From: Sulfobacillus harzensis
GTDB lineage: Bacteria > Bacillota > Sulfobacillia > Sulfobacillales > Sulfobacillaceae
Length of the DNA stretch: 64,000 bases
Direction of reading: 5' to 3'
NCBI RefSeq assembly: GCF_012933365.1
Contig: NZ_JABBVZ010000001.1
Coordinates: 56,409 to 120,408 of the forward strand
Positions 25,727 to 33,821 of this stretch are shown in pieces. The stretch's first letter is position 1. Every line of letters starts with the position of its first letter. The notes beneath the pieces were generated by a model. It was not told the origin of the DNA, did not search any database, and worked only from the letters and a program-made list of their open reading frames with translations. Both the position numbers and the translations under genes were made by a program.

Positions 25727-26331
25727 TGGAGCTCTGCGTCATTGGCAAGCCCAACGTAGGAAAGACGCTCCTGTTAATTAACTTTGCCGCCTATTTAGGC
25801 CTTCGGGAGATTCATCTTGAGGTGGAGGATGAGGGCGGGGCGCAGCGCGTGCAGCGATTGGGGTTGGATCGGGCCCGTCGCGATTTAGTGTCGTTGTATG
25901 CCCCCAAAACTACCCGCGTGCAGTGCCTTCACCTGGAACTGCCGCTTGGGCGTCAACGGCCCGAAATTACCGCGGTTGATACGCCGGGCATACCCGAAGG
26001 CATTGCCGATGATCCCGATCGCCGTCATCAGGTGGCCCTGGCCATTGAACGGGCAATGCGGGCGGAATTGGTTGTTCACGTGTTGGATGCCGGAGCGGCT
26101 GGCACCCGACGGCCCGAAGCGCCAGGGTTGTTTGATGCCGCTCTGGTGGAATGGGGCCGGACCCGGCCCGGCTATTTACTGGTCGCCAATAAGATGGATA
26201 AGCCGGGAAGCCAAGATGGTTTGCGTCTCATTAAGGAGCGATTCCGCGGCGGCGCCTTAATTCCGGCCTCGGCCATTACCCGCCGGGGATTTCGCGATTT
26301 GAAAGGCTGGACCCAGCGCATGTTGGTGTAA
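25726..26331 (+). CDS. Small P-loop GTPase
   Basis: This 201-residue protein starts at GTG 25726, overlapping the spoVK-like stop by one base. It contains a compact TRAFAC GTPase domain and almost nothing else: G1 GKPNVGKT (7-14), G3 DTPG (85-88), G4 NKMD (155-158) and G5 SA (182-183). In this chromosomal position many Bacillota carry HflX (~400 residues); this protein lacks the HflX N-terminal domain and looks closer to an Era/Der-like single domain. The tight coupling to the AAA gene suggests that they function together. Confidence 0.8.
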   Translation: MELCVIGKPNVGKTLLLINFAAYLGLREIHLEVEDEGGAQRVQRLGLDRARRDLVSLYAPKTTRVQCLHLELPLGRQRPEITAVDTPGIPEGIADDPDRRHQVALAIERAMRAELVVHVLDAGAAGTRRPEAPGLFDAALVEWGRTRPGYLLVANKMDKPGSQDGLRLIKERFRGGALIPASAITRRGFRDLKGWTQRMLV

Positions 26332-26343
26332 TTGCCCGCCAGT

Positions 26344-26367
26344 TTCGCGATCGTGTATGATCGCGAA
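26344..26367. promoter_or_regulatory. Inverted repeat upstream of / overlapping the ynbB start
   Basis: A perfect 9-bp inverted repeat TTCGCGATC - GTGTAT - GATCGCGAA follows the GTPase stop by 12 nt. It includes the only in-frame ATG (26357) proposed for ynbB. There is no T-tract, so it may be an operator or an RNA hairpin that affects initiation rather than a terminator. Confidence 0.5.
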
Positions 26368-27544
26368 GATAAAGGGAGGGCTTCACACGAACGACAAACG
26401 CTGGACGCCGATCGAACAAGAGTGGCGCGGGATTGAGAACGTGATACAACAGAACACCTATCGAGTGGTGGAGGCCTTTCGCACCAGCGGTCTCAGTACT
26501 CCTGATCTCATGGGAACCACGGGCTATGGGTACGACGATCGAGGACGGGCCTTGTTGGACGGTATCGTGGCCCGTATTTTTGGCACCGAGGCCGGGTTAA
26601 TTCGTCCGCAGTGGGCTTCGGGTACGCACGCCCTGGCCACGGCCCTGAAGGCGGTCACGCATCCGGGAGGCCGCTTGGTAATGGTTAGCGGCATCCCCTA
26701 TGACACGTTGGGCCCCACCTTAAAGAAATTAGCGGAGCAGGGGGTGAGACTGGACATCACGGCGCTTGAGGAGGCCGGCGGTTTAAAGCCTGGGGACGTG
26801 GTCTATGTTCAGCGGTCGCGGGGATATAGCGGGCGGCCGTCTTGGGGAAGGGACGCGATTGTTGAGGCTGCTGAATATGCCCACCAATTTGGCGCATTGT
26901 TGGTCGTAGACAATTGTTATGGGGAGTTTACCCGTCCCGAAGAGCCCGGCCACTGGGGAGCGGATTTAGTGATTGGGAGTCTCATGAAAAACCCTGGCGG
27001 CACCCTGGCGCCCACGGGAGCGTATGCGGCGGGGCGGAGCTCGGTCATCGAGCAGGTGGCGGAGGAATTGTTCGCGCCTGGTATTGGCGGGGAGGTTGGC
27101 GCCACGGCTCCTTATCTTCGTCTTATGGCCCAGGGCCTCTTTTTAGCGCCTCAACTAGTGGGCGAGGCTCTTATGGGTGGGGTCTACGCCAGCTGGCGGG
27201 CTGCGTCCCTCGGGATTCCGGCCGATCCTCCTTGGGCTGCCGAGGAGCGCAACGATATTGTGGTGGCTCTCGAATTGGGGTCCCCCGACCGGGTGGTAGC
27301 CTTCTGCCAGGCCATTCAGGCGTGGTCGCCAGTTGATGCCCAGGCAAAACCCGAGCCATGGCAGATGCCAGGCTATGATCATCCGGTGATCATGGCAGCG
27401 GGTGGATTTGTCTCCGGTGGTTCGCTGGAGTTGTCGGCCGATGCGCCGATTCGCCCGCCCTATCGCGTTTACTTGCAGGGCGGCGTCAATCGTTGGCACA
27501 CGATGCTGGCAGTCGATTCAGCGTTCCAGTCCATCGGATTCTAG
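26357..27544 (+). CDS. ynbB: Methionine gamma-lyase-family / aluminium-resistance-type PLP protein (YnbB)
   Basis: This is a PLP-dependent fold-type I protein of 395 residues from ATG 26357, or 385 from an ACG at 26387. The YnbB family was named for similarity to an aluminium-resistance protein; its reaction is not well established. Recognisable pieces are TPDLMGTTGYGYDD, RPQWASGTHALATAL, YVQRSRGYSGRPSW, VVDNCYGEFTRPEEPGHWGADLVIGSLMKNPGG (PLP Lys in SLMKNPGG) and YVYLQGG-like VYLQGGVNRWHT. The best ribosome-binding site, AAAGGGAGGG (26371-26380), lies downstream of the only ATG and points to ACG 26387. spoVK-GTPase-ynbB is a recurrent Bacillota neighbourhood. It converges on lexA with 4 nt overlap. 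Confidence 0.87.
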   Translation: MIAKIKGGLHTNDKRWTPIEQEWRGIENVIQQNTYRVVEAFRTSGLSTPDLMGTTGYGYDDRGRALLDGIVARIFGTEAGLIRPQWASGTHALATALKAVTHPGGRLVMVSGIPYDTLGPTLKKLAEQGVRLDITALEEAGGLKPGDVVYVQRSRGYSGRPSWGRDAIVEAAEYAHQFGALLVVDNCYGEFTRPEEPGHWGADLVIGSLMKNPGGTLAPTGAYAAGRSSVIEQVAEELFAPGIGGEVGATAPYLRLMAQGLFLAPQLVGEALMGGVYASWRAASLGIPADPPWAAEERNDIVVALELGSPDRVVAFCQAIQAWSPVDAQAKPEPWQMPGYDHPVIMAAGGFVSGGSLELSADAPIRPPYRVYLQGGVNRWHTMLAVDSAFQSIGF

Positions 27545-28137
27545 AGCGAGCGTACCAACCCGATTACGCGCCCGATCACCCGGATGTCCGGCGCGATGAT
27601 GGGCTCGTAGCGGGGATTGGCGGGTAATAGACGAATACGCCCTCCACGACGCTCCAAGTATTTGACAGTGGATTCTTCACCGATGAGGGCAATGACGATT
27701 TGTCCGTTGTCGGCGGTGTCTGTCGACTCAACCGCGACTAAGTCTCCGTCATAGATTCCGGCTTCAATCATTGAGTCGCCTCGAACCCGGAGAAAATAAT
27801 CGGGTACCCGGGAAAAAAGGCGAGGGGATAGGCGGAATCGTTCTTCCTGATTTTCGACCGCCAGAATTGGTTGGCCGGCCGTGATACGACCGACTAAGGG
27901 TGCTTCGATGGCCGAGGGGCGGTCTTCGATGCGCCAAGCGCGCCGTTTGGCAGGTGGATGGGTAATTTTTCCGCTGGATTCCAACGCCTTGAGATAGCGA
28001 AAAACGCTGGCGGTGGACTTAAGTCCCACGGCGGCCCCGATTTCTCGTACTGACGGCGGGAAGCCGTTTTGGTCAATGAAGGATTGAATGAACGTTAGGA
28101 TATCGGACTGGCGGTCAACACCGCGCTGCTTAGGCAT
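27541..28137 (-). CDS. lexA: LexA repressor
   Basis: This 198-residue SOS repressor has the N-terminal winged helix-turn-helix (LTFIQSFIDQNGFPPSVREIGAAVG... SVFRYLKALESSG) that binds the SOS box, then the S24 self-cleavage domain. The cleavage site is A87-G88 (GRITAGQP), the catalytic Ser is S122 (GDSMIEAGI) and the Lys is K159 (STVKYLER). The length is slightly below the usual 200-210. ATG 28137 has no strong ribosome-binding site directly before it; a short GGGGGTTCTC precedes it. It is transcribed from a clear sigma-A promoter at 28161-28189, divergent from the CPBP gene. Confidence 0.95.
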   Translation of the reverse strand: MPKQRGVDRQSDILTFIQSFIDQNGFPPSVREIGAAVGLKSTASVFRYLKALESSGKITHPPAKRRAWRIEDRPSAIEAPLVGRITAGQPILAVENQEERFRLSPRLFSRVPDYFLRVRGDSMIEAGIYDGDLVAVESTDTADNGQIVIALIGEESTVKYLERRGGRIRLLPANPRYEPIIAPDIRVIGRVIGLVRSL

Positions 28138-28160
28138 GAGAACCCCCGTTTTTGTGGGAT

Positions 28161-28189
28161 ATTATACCATGGGAAGGATTGTTGGTGAA
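28161..28189 (-). promoter_or_regulatory. Sigma-A promoter of lexA
   Basis: On the minus strand, TTCACC (28189-28184) and a perfect TATAAT (28166-28161) are separated by exactly 17 bp, 24 nt from the lexA ATG. No symmetrical GAAC-N4-GTTC SOS box is seen around it. Confidence 0.65.
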
Positions 28190-28194
28190 CATTT

Positions 28195-29172
28195 ATGCGA
28201 TTCGCGATGCGCAGCGCGCTTGCCCTCATAGGACTAGGGTTGGCTTTGGGTGCCGAACAAGGCATTCCCCATGCCTCAAGCAGTTTTGCGCTGATGTGGG
28301 CGCTCATCGCAATTTTTGGCTTTGCCCTTTCGGGTTATGTCTTGCGTCTACCGGTCGTGAGCGGGGTGGCTGGCGGTCTCCTCACCTTTGCCGCGACAGC
28401 CGCCATGGGACGCATTCATCCACTTGGGGTCATATTCACGGCACTTGTGTCCGCGCTTGTCGGGCTGTGGGCTCGCCAACGGTTGGAATGGCCACTTCGT
28501 CCAGTGGATGCGCTGTTTGGGATTGCCCTACTGGTCATGGTCTCCCTGACTTTGTCGTCGTTAATCGGTTTGCGGCTTGAGCGGCCTTCAACGAACACGG
28601 TGGGCGATTTGGTTGTGCTGTATCTCTCCACTCCTCCTTGGGAATGGGGCGTGGTTCTCACAGCCTTGCTGCAGGCCCGTTATTTGGGCGTGTTTGTGCG
28701 AACCCGCTATCGATTCAGCTGGCGCTACGTCGGTGCCGGCTTTGTAACCGGGGTGGGTCTCATTGTGCTCACAGCCCTCTTGGTAGCTGTTGAAAGTCGG
28801 GGCTTTCACATTCGGGTCATCGCCAACAACCCGTTCGTGACCACGCCGGGGCTGACACGGGGTGGGTGGGGACCAGCCATCGCCATCGCCCTCGGGGTCA
28901 TTGTGCTGGCGCCCTTGGCCGAGGAAGCGCTTTTTCGAGGAATCTTGTTCGGGTCTTTGAGCCAAGCTTGGGGCTACGCGCTTGGCACCATCGTCTCCGC
29001 CGTAGTCTTTGGGCTGGCCCATCTCAACGCCACGCTTTTTTTGCCCTTGGCGTTGGCCGGTTTGGCGCTGAATGCCTTGTACCGTTCCACGGATTCACTG
29101 GTGGCGTCGACCACTGCCCACATGACGCTGAATGCGATCTCCGTGCTGAGCGCCCTGGGGGTTCTCCGCTAG
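28195..29172 (+). CDS. CPBP-family intramembrane glutamic protease
   Basis: This 325-residue polytopic membrane protein has about eight hydrophobic segments. The C-terminal half carries the CPBP (CAAX protease and bacteriocin-processing, Abi) signature: E243-E244-x3-R248 in EEALFRGILFG, and GLAHLNATLFLPLALAG with H276. These residues form the active site in Rce1-type enzymes. Bacterial members act in bacteriocin self-immunity, regulated proteolysis or unknown roles. Start ATG 28195 has only a weak ribosome-binding site; ATG 28207 is alternative. It is divergent from lexA with a 57-nt shared region. Confidence 0.87.
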   Translation: MRFAMRSALALIGLGLALGAEQGIPHASSSFALMWALIAIFGFALSGYVLRLPVVSGVAGGLLTFAATAAMGRIHPLGVIFTALVSALVGLWARQRLEWPLRPVDALFGIALLVMVSLTLSSLIGLRLERPSTNTVGDLVVLYLSTPPWEWGVVLTALLQARYLGVFVRTRYRFSWRYVGAGFVTGVGLIVLTALLVAVESRGFHIRVIANNPFVTTPGLTRGGWGPAIAIALGVIVLAPLAEEALFRGILFGSLSQAWGYALGTIVSAVVFGLAHLNATLFLPLALAGLALNALYRSTDSLVASTTAHMTLNAISVLSALGVLR

Positions 29173-29386
29173 ATGCTCGCGGGCGTCTTCAACTATGTCG
29201 GCGCCTACTGAGAGCCCAGTTGTCTCTCCCATGGCCAAAAGGGCGGCAGTTAATCTTCGGGCATGGGGGCTTTTGGCAAAAATTGGCCGCTGGGGTGGTT
29301 TTTGATTATGTTGGCGTCGTGTACGCATTGTCTCCCTCCGACAATAACTTTTTCCCAAAGTTAGGCTTGTATTCGGGAGGGATCTC

Positions 29387-29415
29387 TTTTCATACAAAAT
29401 TTGTCGTGGTAAAAT
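29387..29415 (+). promoter_or_regulatory. Candidate sigma-A promoter for the acyl-CoA dehydrogenase operon
   Basis: TTTTCA (29387-29392) and TAAAAT (29410-29415) are separated by 17 bp in an AT-rich stretch 36 nt upstream of the ATG at 29452. The preceding ~200 nt (29173-29386) hold no credible gene; they contain only an imperfect GCCAAAAG/CTTTTGGC inverted repeat (29234-29277). Confidence 0.45.
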
Positions 29416-29451
29416 AATGCTTGATGCAGGTATTCGGAAGGAGAGGACAGG

Positions 29452-30591
29452 ATGGACTTTTCGCTCACTCCCGAGCTGGAAGAATTGCGCGAATGGGCGC
29501 ACGGGTTCGCAGAAAAAGAGATTCGACCGGTCGCGCAGGAATACGACGAGCGTGAAGAAATGCCGTGGGAAGTCCTGCAGAAGGCAGCCAAAATCGGACT
29601 TTTGGCCTATGCCATTCCCGAAGAATACGGGGGCAGCGGGGTGTCTAGCCTCATGGCCAGTCTGGTGATTTCCGAAGAGCTGTTCTGGGGTTGCGCCGGC
29701 ATCGCCACGGCCATGGGCGGCATTGGATTGGCCAGTCTGCCGATTCTAGAGATGGGCAGCGACGAACAGAAGAAGAAGTGGCTGCCACTATTTACTGATC
29801 CGGACCATGTGCGTCTTGGGGCCATGTGCCTCACTGAGCCCAATGCGGGGTCCGACGTCGTCAATATGTCGACCCGAGCGGTGAAAGATGGTGACAGCTA
29901 TGTCATCAACGGAACTAAGACGTTCATCACCAACGGCGGCATTGCCGACGTTTACGTGGTATTTGCGAAAACCGATCCTGAGGCGGGCTATGCCGGTGTG
30001 TCGGCGTTCATTGTCGACGGCAAGACTCCTGGCCTTAGCGGCGGCAAAAAGTTCAAGAAGCTCGGATTGCGTGCCAGCCACACCGCCGAAGTCCATTTTG
30101 ACAACGTCCGCGTGCCGGAGGAAAATCGGTTGGGTCCGGAGGGCATGGCGTTTCTTGGCGCCATGAAGATGTTAGAGCATTCTCGACCGACGGTCGCTAT
30201 CGCCGGCGTCGGGGTGGCGCGCGCCGCATATGAGTATGCCCTGGGATACGCCAAGGAGCGGGTGCAGTTCAATAAGCCCATCATTGCGAATCAGGGGATT
30301 TCCTTCCCGTTGGCGGAAATGCGCACCAAAATTGACGCTGGCCGCCTGTTAGCGTATCGTGCTGCTTGGCTTGCCGATCACCAGCAGTCGTGCAACTTGG
30401 AAGGTTCCATGGCCAAAGCCTTCTGCGGCGACATGGCCATGGAAGTGACCACCCAGGCTGTTCAGACATTAGGTGGATACGGCTATATGCGTGACTTCCC
30501 GGTCGAAAAATGGTTCCGCGATGCCAAGATTATGTCCATCTATGAAGGCACCAGCCAAATTCAAAAACGGGTCATGGCCCGGTTGCTTTAG
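29452..30591 (+). CDS. Acyl-CoA dehydrogenase
   Basis: This 379-residue FAD-dependent enzyme introduces the alpha-beta double bond of acyl-CoAs, passing electrons to ETF. Three regions are clear: an N-terminal helical domain (DFSLTPELEELREWAHGFAEKEI), a middle beta domain with CLTEPNAGSDV and INGTKTFITNGGIAD (FAD/substrate contacts), and a C-terminal helical domain with the dimer/FAD signature QTLGGYGYMRDFPVEKWFRDAK. The catalytic base is E365 in IYEGTSQIQ, as in short- and medium-chain enzymes. ATG 29452 follows GAAGGAGAGGA. It is followed by an SCP2 protein and a thiolase, forming a fatty-acid beta-oxidation group, though no ETF or hydratase is in the window. Confidence 0.94.
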   Translation: MDFSLTPELEELREWAHGFAEKEIRPVAQEYDEREEMPWEVLQKAAKIGLLAYAIPEEYGGSGVSSLMASLVISEELFWGCAGIATAMGGIGLASLPILEMGSDEQKKKWLPLFTDPDHVRLGAMCLTEPNAGSDVVNMSTRAVKDGDSYVINGTKTFITNGGIADVYVVFAKTDPEAGYAGVSAFIVDGKTPGLSGGKKFKKLGLRASHTAEVHFDNVRVPEENRLGPEGMAFLGAMKMLEHSRPTVAIAGVGVARAAYEYALGYAKERVQFNKPIIANQGISFPLAEMRTKIDAGRLLAYRAAWLADHQQSCNLEGSMAKAFCGDMAMEVTTQAVQTLGGYGYMRDFPVEKWFRDAKIMSIYEGTSQIQKRVMARLL

Positions 30592-30620
30592 GCCCACCAG
30601 AGAGAAAGGGAGGATGTTTC

Positions 30621-30944
30621 ATGACGACGGCAGAGGTATTTAGCGAACTCAAGACGCGGTTGGAAGCCAAGGGTGCGCAGCAACTGGCCAATTCACGCGG
30701 CGTGTATCAGTTCAACCTGACAGGAAACGACGCCGCCAGCTACTATGTTTCGGTGAGTGACCAGGGAGCGGAGGTCACCGAAGGTCAAGCGGCCAACGCC
30801 GGGGTCACCATTACCATGACAGCCGACGACTTCAAAGCCTTGGCCCAAGGAAGCCTAAACCCGATGAGCGCTTTCATGAGCGGAAAACTGTCGGTGGCCG
30901 GCGACATGAGCATGGCGTTGAAGCTTCAGACTCTCATTTCCTAA
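30621..30944 (+). CDS. SCP2 sterol-binding domain protein
   Basis: This 107-residue protein starts at ATG 30621 behind AAAGGGAGG. It has a single SCP2 domain: amphipathic N-terminal helix (AEVFSELKTRLEAKG), YQFNLTG-type strands, ADDFKALAQGSLNPMSAFMSGKLSVAGDMSMALKLQTL, the usual SCP2 C-terminal motif. Such proteins bind fatty acyl-CoA or other hydrophobic ligands. Placement between an acyl-CoA dehydrogenase and a thiolase supports a role as acyl-CoA carrier. A strong hairpin follows. Confidence 0.9.
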   Translation: MTTAEVFSELKTRLEAKGAQQLANSRGVYQFNLTGNDAASYYVSVSDQGAEVTEGQAANAGVTITMTADDFKALAQGSLNPMSAFMSGKLSVAGDMSMALKLQTLIS

Positions 30945-30957
30945 CATCCTATTTCAG

Positions 30958-30983
30958 GGAGGCGGGGCGTCCCCGCCTCCTTT
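30958..30983 (+). terminator. Rho-independent terminator between SCP2 and thiolase genes
   Basis: Perfect 10-bp GC-rich stem GGAGGCGGGG (30958-30967) / CCCCGCCTCC (30971-30980) with CGT loop, then TTT. The short T-run may allow partial read-through into the thiolase gene. Confidence 0.7.
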
Positions 30984-31004
30984 GACGTCAAGGAGGGCGT
31001 TGTG

Positions 31005-32147
31005 ATGCGGGAAGCCTATATTGTAGACGGTGTGCGCACGCCGTTTGGACGGCGGAACGGTGGACTCTCGCGTGTGCGTCCGGACGATTTAGCCGCGCAT
31101 ACATTGAAGGCGTTGGTGGCCAAAACGGGAATCGAAAGCGGCGCCGTTGAGGACGTACGGATGGGCTGTGTTACCGAAGTTGGAGAGCAAGGATTTAACA
31201 TTGGGCGGTTGGCACCCTTGATCGCCGGATTTCCTGTGGAGGTCCCGGGCATGAGCATTAACCGCATGTGCGCATCAAGTTTGGAGGCGGTTAACCAGGC
31301 TGCCCAAGCCATTCGGGCAGATGTTCACGACCTGGTAATTGCAGCGGGTGTCGAATCGATGTCACGGGTACCCATGGGGTCGGATGGATCGACGTTCAGC
31401 GACGAATTGCTGCGTCGGTATAACATTGTACCCCAGGGGATGTCGGCGGAAATGATTGCCGAACAGTGGAATCTGAGTCGGGAATCTTTGGATCAATACT
31501 CGTACCAGAGCCATCAGCGCGCCTTAAAGGCCATCGAGAGCGGCCGGCTGGCGCAAGAAGTGATTGCGGTAGACACGGTGGACGCCGAGGGGAATCCTGT
31601 CACCATTCGTCAAGATGAAGGGCCCCGGGCGGACACTTCGCTGGAAAAGATGGGTTCCCTGCGGCCGGTGTTCAAGCCAGATGGGCGGGTAACAGCCGCT
31701 AACTCCAGTCAGATTACAGATGGCAGCGCAGCCTTGCTTCTGGCCTCGGACGAGGGATTAAAGCGCCACGGCCTCAAGCCTCGGGCTCGGGTGGTGGCCA
31801 TGTCGGTGGTCGGGGTAGACCCGGTGATTATGTTGACGGGTCCCATCCCTGCCACGGCAAAAGTATTGGAGCGGGCGGGCTTGCGCTTCGACGATATGGA
31901 CGTCATCGAGATTAACGAAGCCTTCGCCTCTGTAGTCCTCGCCTGGGGCGAGGAATATCATCCCGACTGGGAGCGGGTGAATCCCAATGGCGGTGCTATC
32001 GCCTTGGGCCACCCGTTGGGTGCCTCCGGCGGTCGACTGGTACTGACCGCGCTTCATGAGTTGGAACGCCGTCAGGGACGCTATGCGCTTATTACCATGT
32101 GCATAGGCTGGGGAATGGCGGTCGCCACCATTATCGAGCGGGTATAA
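31005..32147 (+). CDS. Thiolase (acetyl-CoA C-acyltransferase)
   Basis: This 380-residue enzyme cleaves 3-ketoacyl-CoA or condenses acetyl-CoA. ATG 31005 lies 7 nt after AAGGAGGG; GTG 31002 is alternative. Catalytic residues are C89 (INRMCASSLEAV), H336 (GGAIALGHPLGASGG) and C366 (ITMCIGWGMA). The last motif is normally CxGGGxG; here the second Gly is Trp (CIGWGMA). The nucleophilic Cys context MCAS/SSLEAV is thiolase-like though the usual NRxCxSG-x-QA is altered (ASS LEA). Thiolase II (biosynthetic) versus I cannot be decided. It ends the lipid-metabolism group and is followed by a strong hairpin. Confidence 0.92.
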   Translation: MREAYIVDGVRTPFGRRNGGLSRVRPDDLAAHTLKALVAKTGIESGAVEDVRMGCVTEVGEQGFNIGRLAPLIAGFPVEVPGMSINRMCASSLEAVNQAAQAIRADVHDLVIAAGVESMSRVPMGSDGSTFSDELLRRYNIVPQGMSAEMIAEQWNLSRESLDQYSYQSHQRALKAIESGRLAQEVIAVDTVDAEGNPVTIRQDEGPRADTSLEKMGSLRPVFKPDGRVTAANSSQITDGSAALLLASDEGLKRHGLKPRARVVAMSVVGVDPVIMLTGPIPATAKVLERAGLRFDDMDVIEINEAFASVVLAWGEEYHPDWERVNPNGGAIALGHPLGASGGRLVLTALHELERRQGRYALITMCIGWGMAVATIIERV

Positions 32148-32166
32148 AAATACTGACTCTCTCGTC

Positions 32167-32205
32167 AACAAGCCACGGGGGGCTGCTTGCCCCCCGTGGC
32201 TTGTT
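32167..32205. terminator. Strong bidirectional terminator hairpin
   Basis: A perfect 16-bp stem (AACAAGCCACGGGGGG, 32167-32182; CCCCCCGTGGCTTGTT, 32190-32205) with a 7-nt loop lies between the convergent thiolase gene and the beta-propeller gene. The AA/TT ends give short U-tracts in both directions. Confidence 0.75.
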
Positions 32206-32255
32206 ACCTGATTCACCTTGAAAAGACGCCTGTTTCGTTCCCGCAGATGAGAGAG

Positions 32256-33821
32256 CTACGGTTTGGTCTGTAGGGTAGCCGGGCGCGCCAGCAACGCCTT
32301 TGTCCCGCTTTTCGCCTTGAGCGCCGTTTTGACAGCTGCCGCGAACTGGTGGGGGGGCTCATACACAATCCACCAGCCTGACGGATAGCTGGCCGTGATC
32401 TGTTGATTGCCAATACTCCCTAACGGTGATGGCGCTTGACCGCTGCCGTCCAGTCCGGGGGGCGGATTGATGACCAGCCAGACTTTGGACTGACCAACCC
32501 ATTGATAGATGCTGCCGCCGGGCGCGCCGTAGAGAAGGTCCCCGTTGGGGCTGGCGGCCAACTGGCCGAGACCCTCCGCGTTTGACGTTGCCGGCACCGG
32601 CACAATGGACCACTGGCCCGTCGATTGCGCGTAGTACACAATCGTGGGTCCGTTGGCGTTAATGAGAGCGGCAATATCCCCGTTCGCCGTCATCACCATG
32701 GTCGTCGGTGCCGCGCCGATTGCAGGGAAATGGGGCACCTCTTGCCAGCTTTGACCACCGTTCTGAGATTCAAGCACCGGCCCCACGCCATCCCCACTGA
32801 TGGGGATCAGTGCCACCGCCATAACATTGGGATTGGCGGGGTCTAGAGCAAATGATTCAACCTGCCACTTCTTGATATTTAAGTTGAGCACTGAATTCCA
32901 TTGTCTGCCATTCGCGCTCCATGCCAAGGTGCCGTTGAGTATCGCCCAAAAGCGATCCTTCATCGCAATCAGATTGGAGACGGTCTGTGCGCCGAGACCC
33001 CAGCCGACCCAGGTCCTCCCGCCGTTGTGGGTGATGAAGCCGTCGCTTAATCCGGAGGGCTTCTCCTCAGTCAAAAGCGCCTGGTCGGGTGACGAGGGCA
33101 AGGCGGCAATGCTATCCACCGTATTGGGGCGGGGGTTGGCGGGTGAGGTCACCCAGTCTTGAAGCTGACTTCCCGTAATGTCCGCCCAGAGATTGTTATG
33201 GGTGACATAGGTGTGGTTGCCCGCCACCGATGCCGTGTTAATGCCTACATTGTCTTGCTGCAACCATTCCCCTTGAATGGGGGTGGCGGGAGAGGGCGAA
33301 GCCACGGCAGTGCCGTCTTCCATGGATGATCCGGTAAAGCTGTAGGTCGGGGTTCCCTGATTGAACAGCATGCCGCCCATCAGCTTCATCTTGTTGTTCA
33401 ACAGCAGCGATAGGGTATCGCCACGGCTGCCGTTAATGGAAAAACTCCCGGTCAGGGTTAAGTCGTGGCCGGTAGGATTGGCCACCGGGTACGTGCCGTA
33501 CACCGGCATCATGCTACTGACACTAAACGCACCGTGGCTAATTTGGCTCACGTTATGACTCAGCCCGGAAGGAAGGTGGACTGAGGACAAATTCAGGTTC
33601 GAAACCGCTCCATGGCCCTCCGGCAGACGGACCGTCAGTGGCAACGCCAACATTCCCGCTGCGGCAACACCTACACTCGCAAGTGCAATCCGTTTGACGC
33701 GCGAGCGCCGCCGAGCTGCCCGATATTTAGGGTGCCACGCAGGCTGATAATAGAGCCCCAGCTTCTCTCCTAAGGCCTCATCGAGCAGTTGGCCCAAATC
33801 TTGGTCCAGATCACGACTCAT
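32256..33821 (-). CDS. Membrane-anchored beta-propeller protein, probable anti-sigma partner
   Basis: This 521-residue protein starts at ATG 33821, behind GGAAGGAGAG, and overlaps the ECF sigma gene by 11 nt. Residues 1-43 are cytoplasmic and charged, 44-64 form one membrane helix, and the large remainder is extracytoplasmic. That part contains several Asp-box-like repeats (HNGGRTWVGW, SANGRQWNSV, SQNGGQSWQEV), as in sialidase/YCF48-type beta-propellers. The arrangement sigma - single-pass protein with cytoplasmic N-terminus is typical of ECF sigma/anti-sigma pairs, so I infer that the N-terminus restrains the sigma factor while the propeller senses an external signal. No canonical zinc anti-sigma (ZAS) His-Cys motif is present. 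Confidence 0.72.
   Translation of the reverse strand: MSRDLDQDLGQLLDEALGEKLGLYYQPAWHPKYRAARRRSRVKRIALASVGVAAAGMLALPLTVRLPEGHGAVSNLNLSSVHLPSGLSHNVSQISHGAFSVSSMMPVYGTYPVANPTGHDLTLTGSFSINGSRGDTLSLLLNNKMKLMGGMLFNQGTPTYSFTGSSMEDGTAVASPSPATPIQGEWLQQDNVGINTASVAGNHTYVTHNNLWADITGSQLQDWVTSPANPRPNTVDSIAALPSSPDQALLTEEKPSGLSDGFITHNGGRTWVGWGLGAQTVSNLIAMKDRFWAILNGTLAWSANGRQWNSVLNLNIKKWQVESFALDPANPNVMAVALIPISGDGVGPVLESQNGGQSWQEVPHFPAIGAAPTTMVMTANGDIAALINANGPTIVYYAQSTGQWSIVPVPATSNAEGLGQLAASPNGDLLYGAPGGSIYQWVGQSKVWLVINPPPGLDGSGQAPSPLGSIGNQQITASYPSGWWIVYEPPHQFAAAVKTALKAKSGTKALLARPATLQTKP

Noticed and set aside
27541..28200. LexA/SOS box of GAAC-N4-GTTC type near lexA or recA
   Set aside because: No symmetrical site was found; GTGAACATTT and GGGGTTCTC are unpaired half-site-like sequences only.
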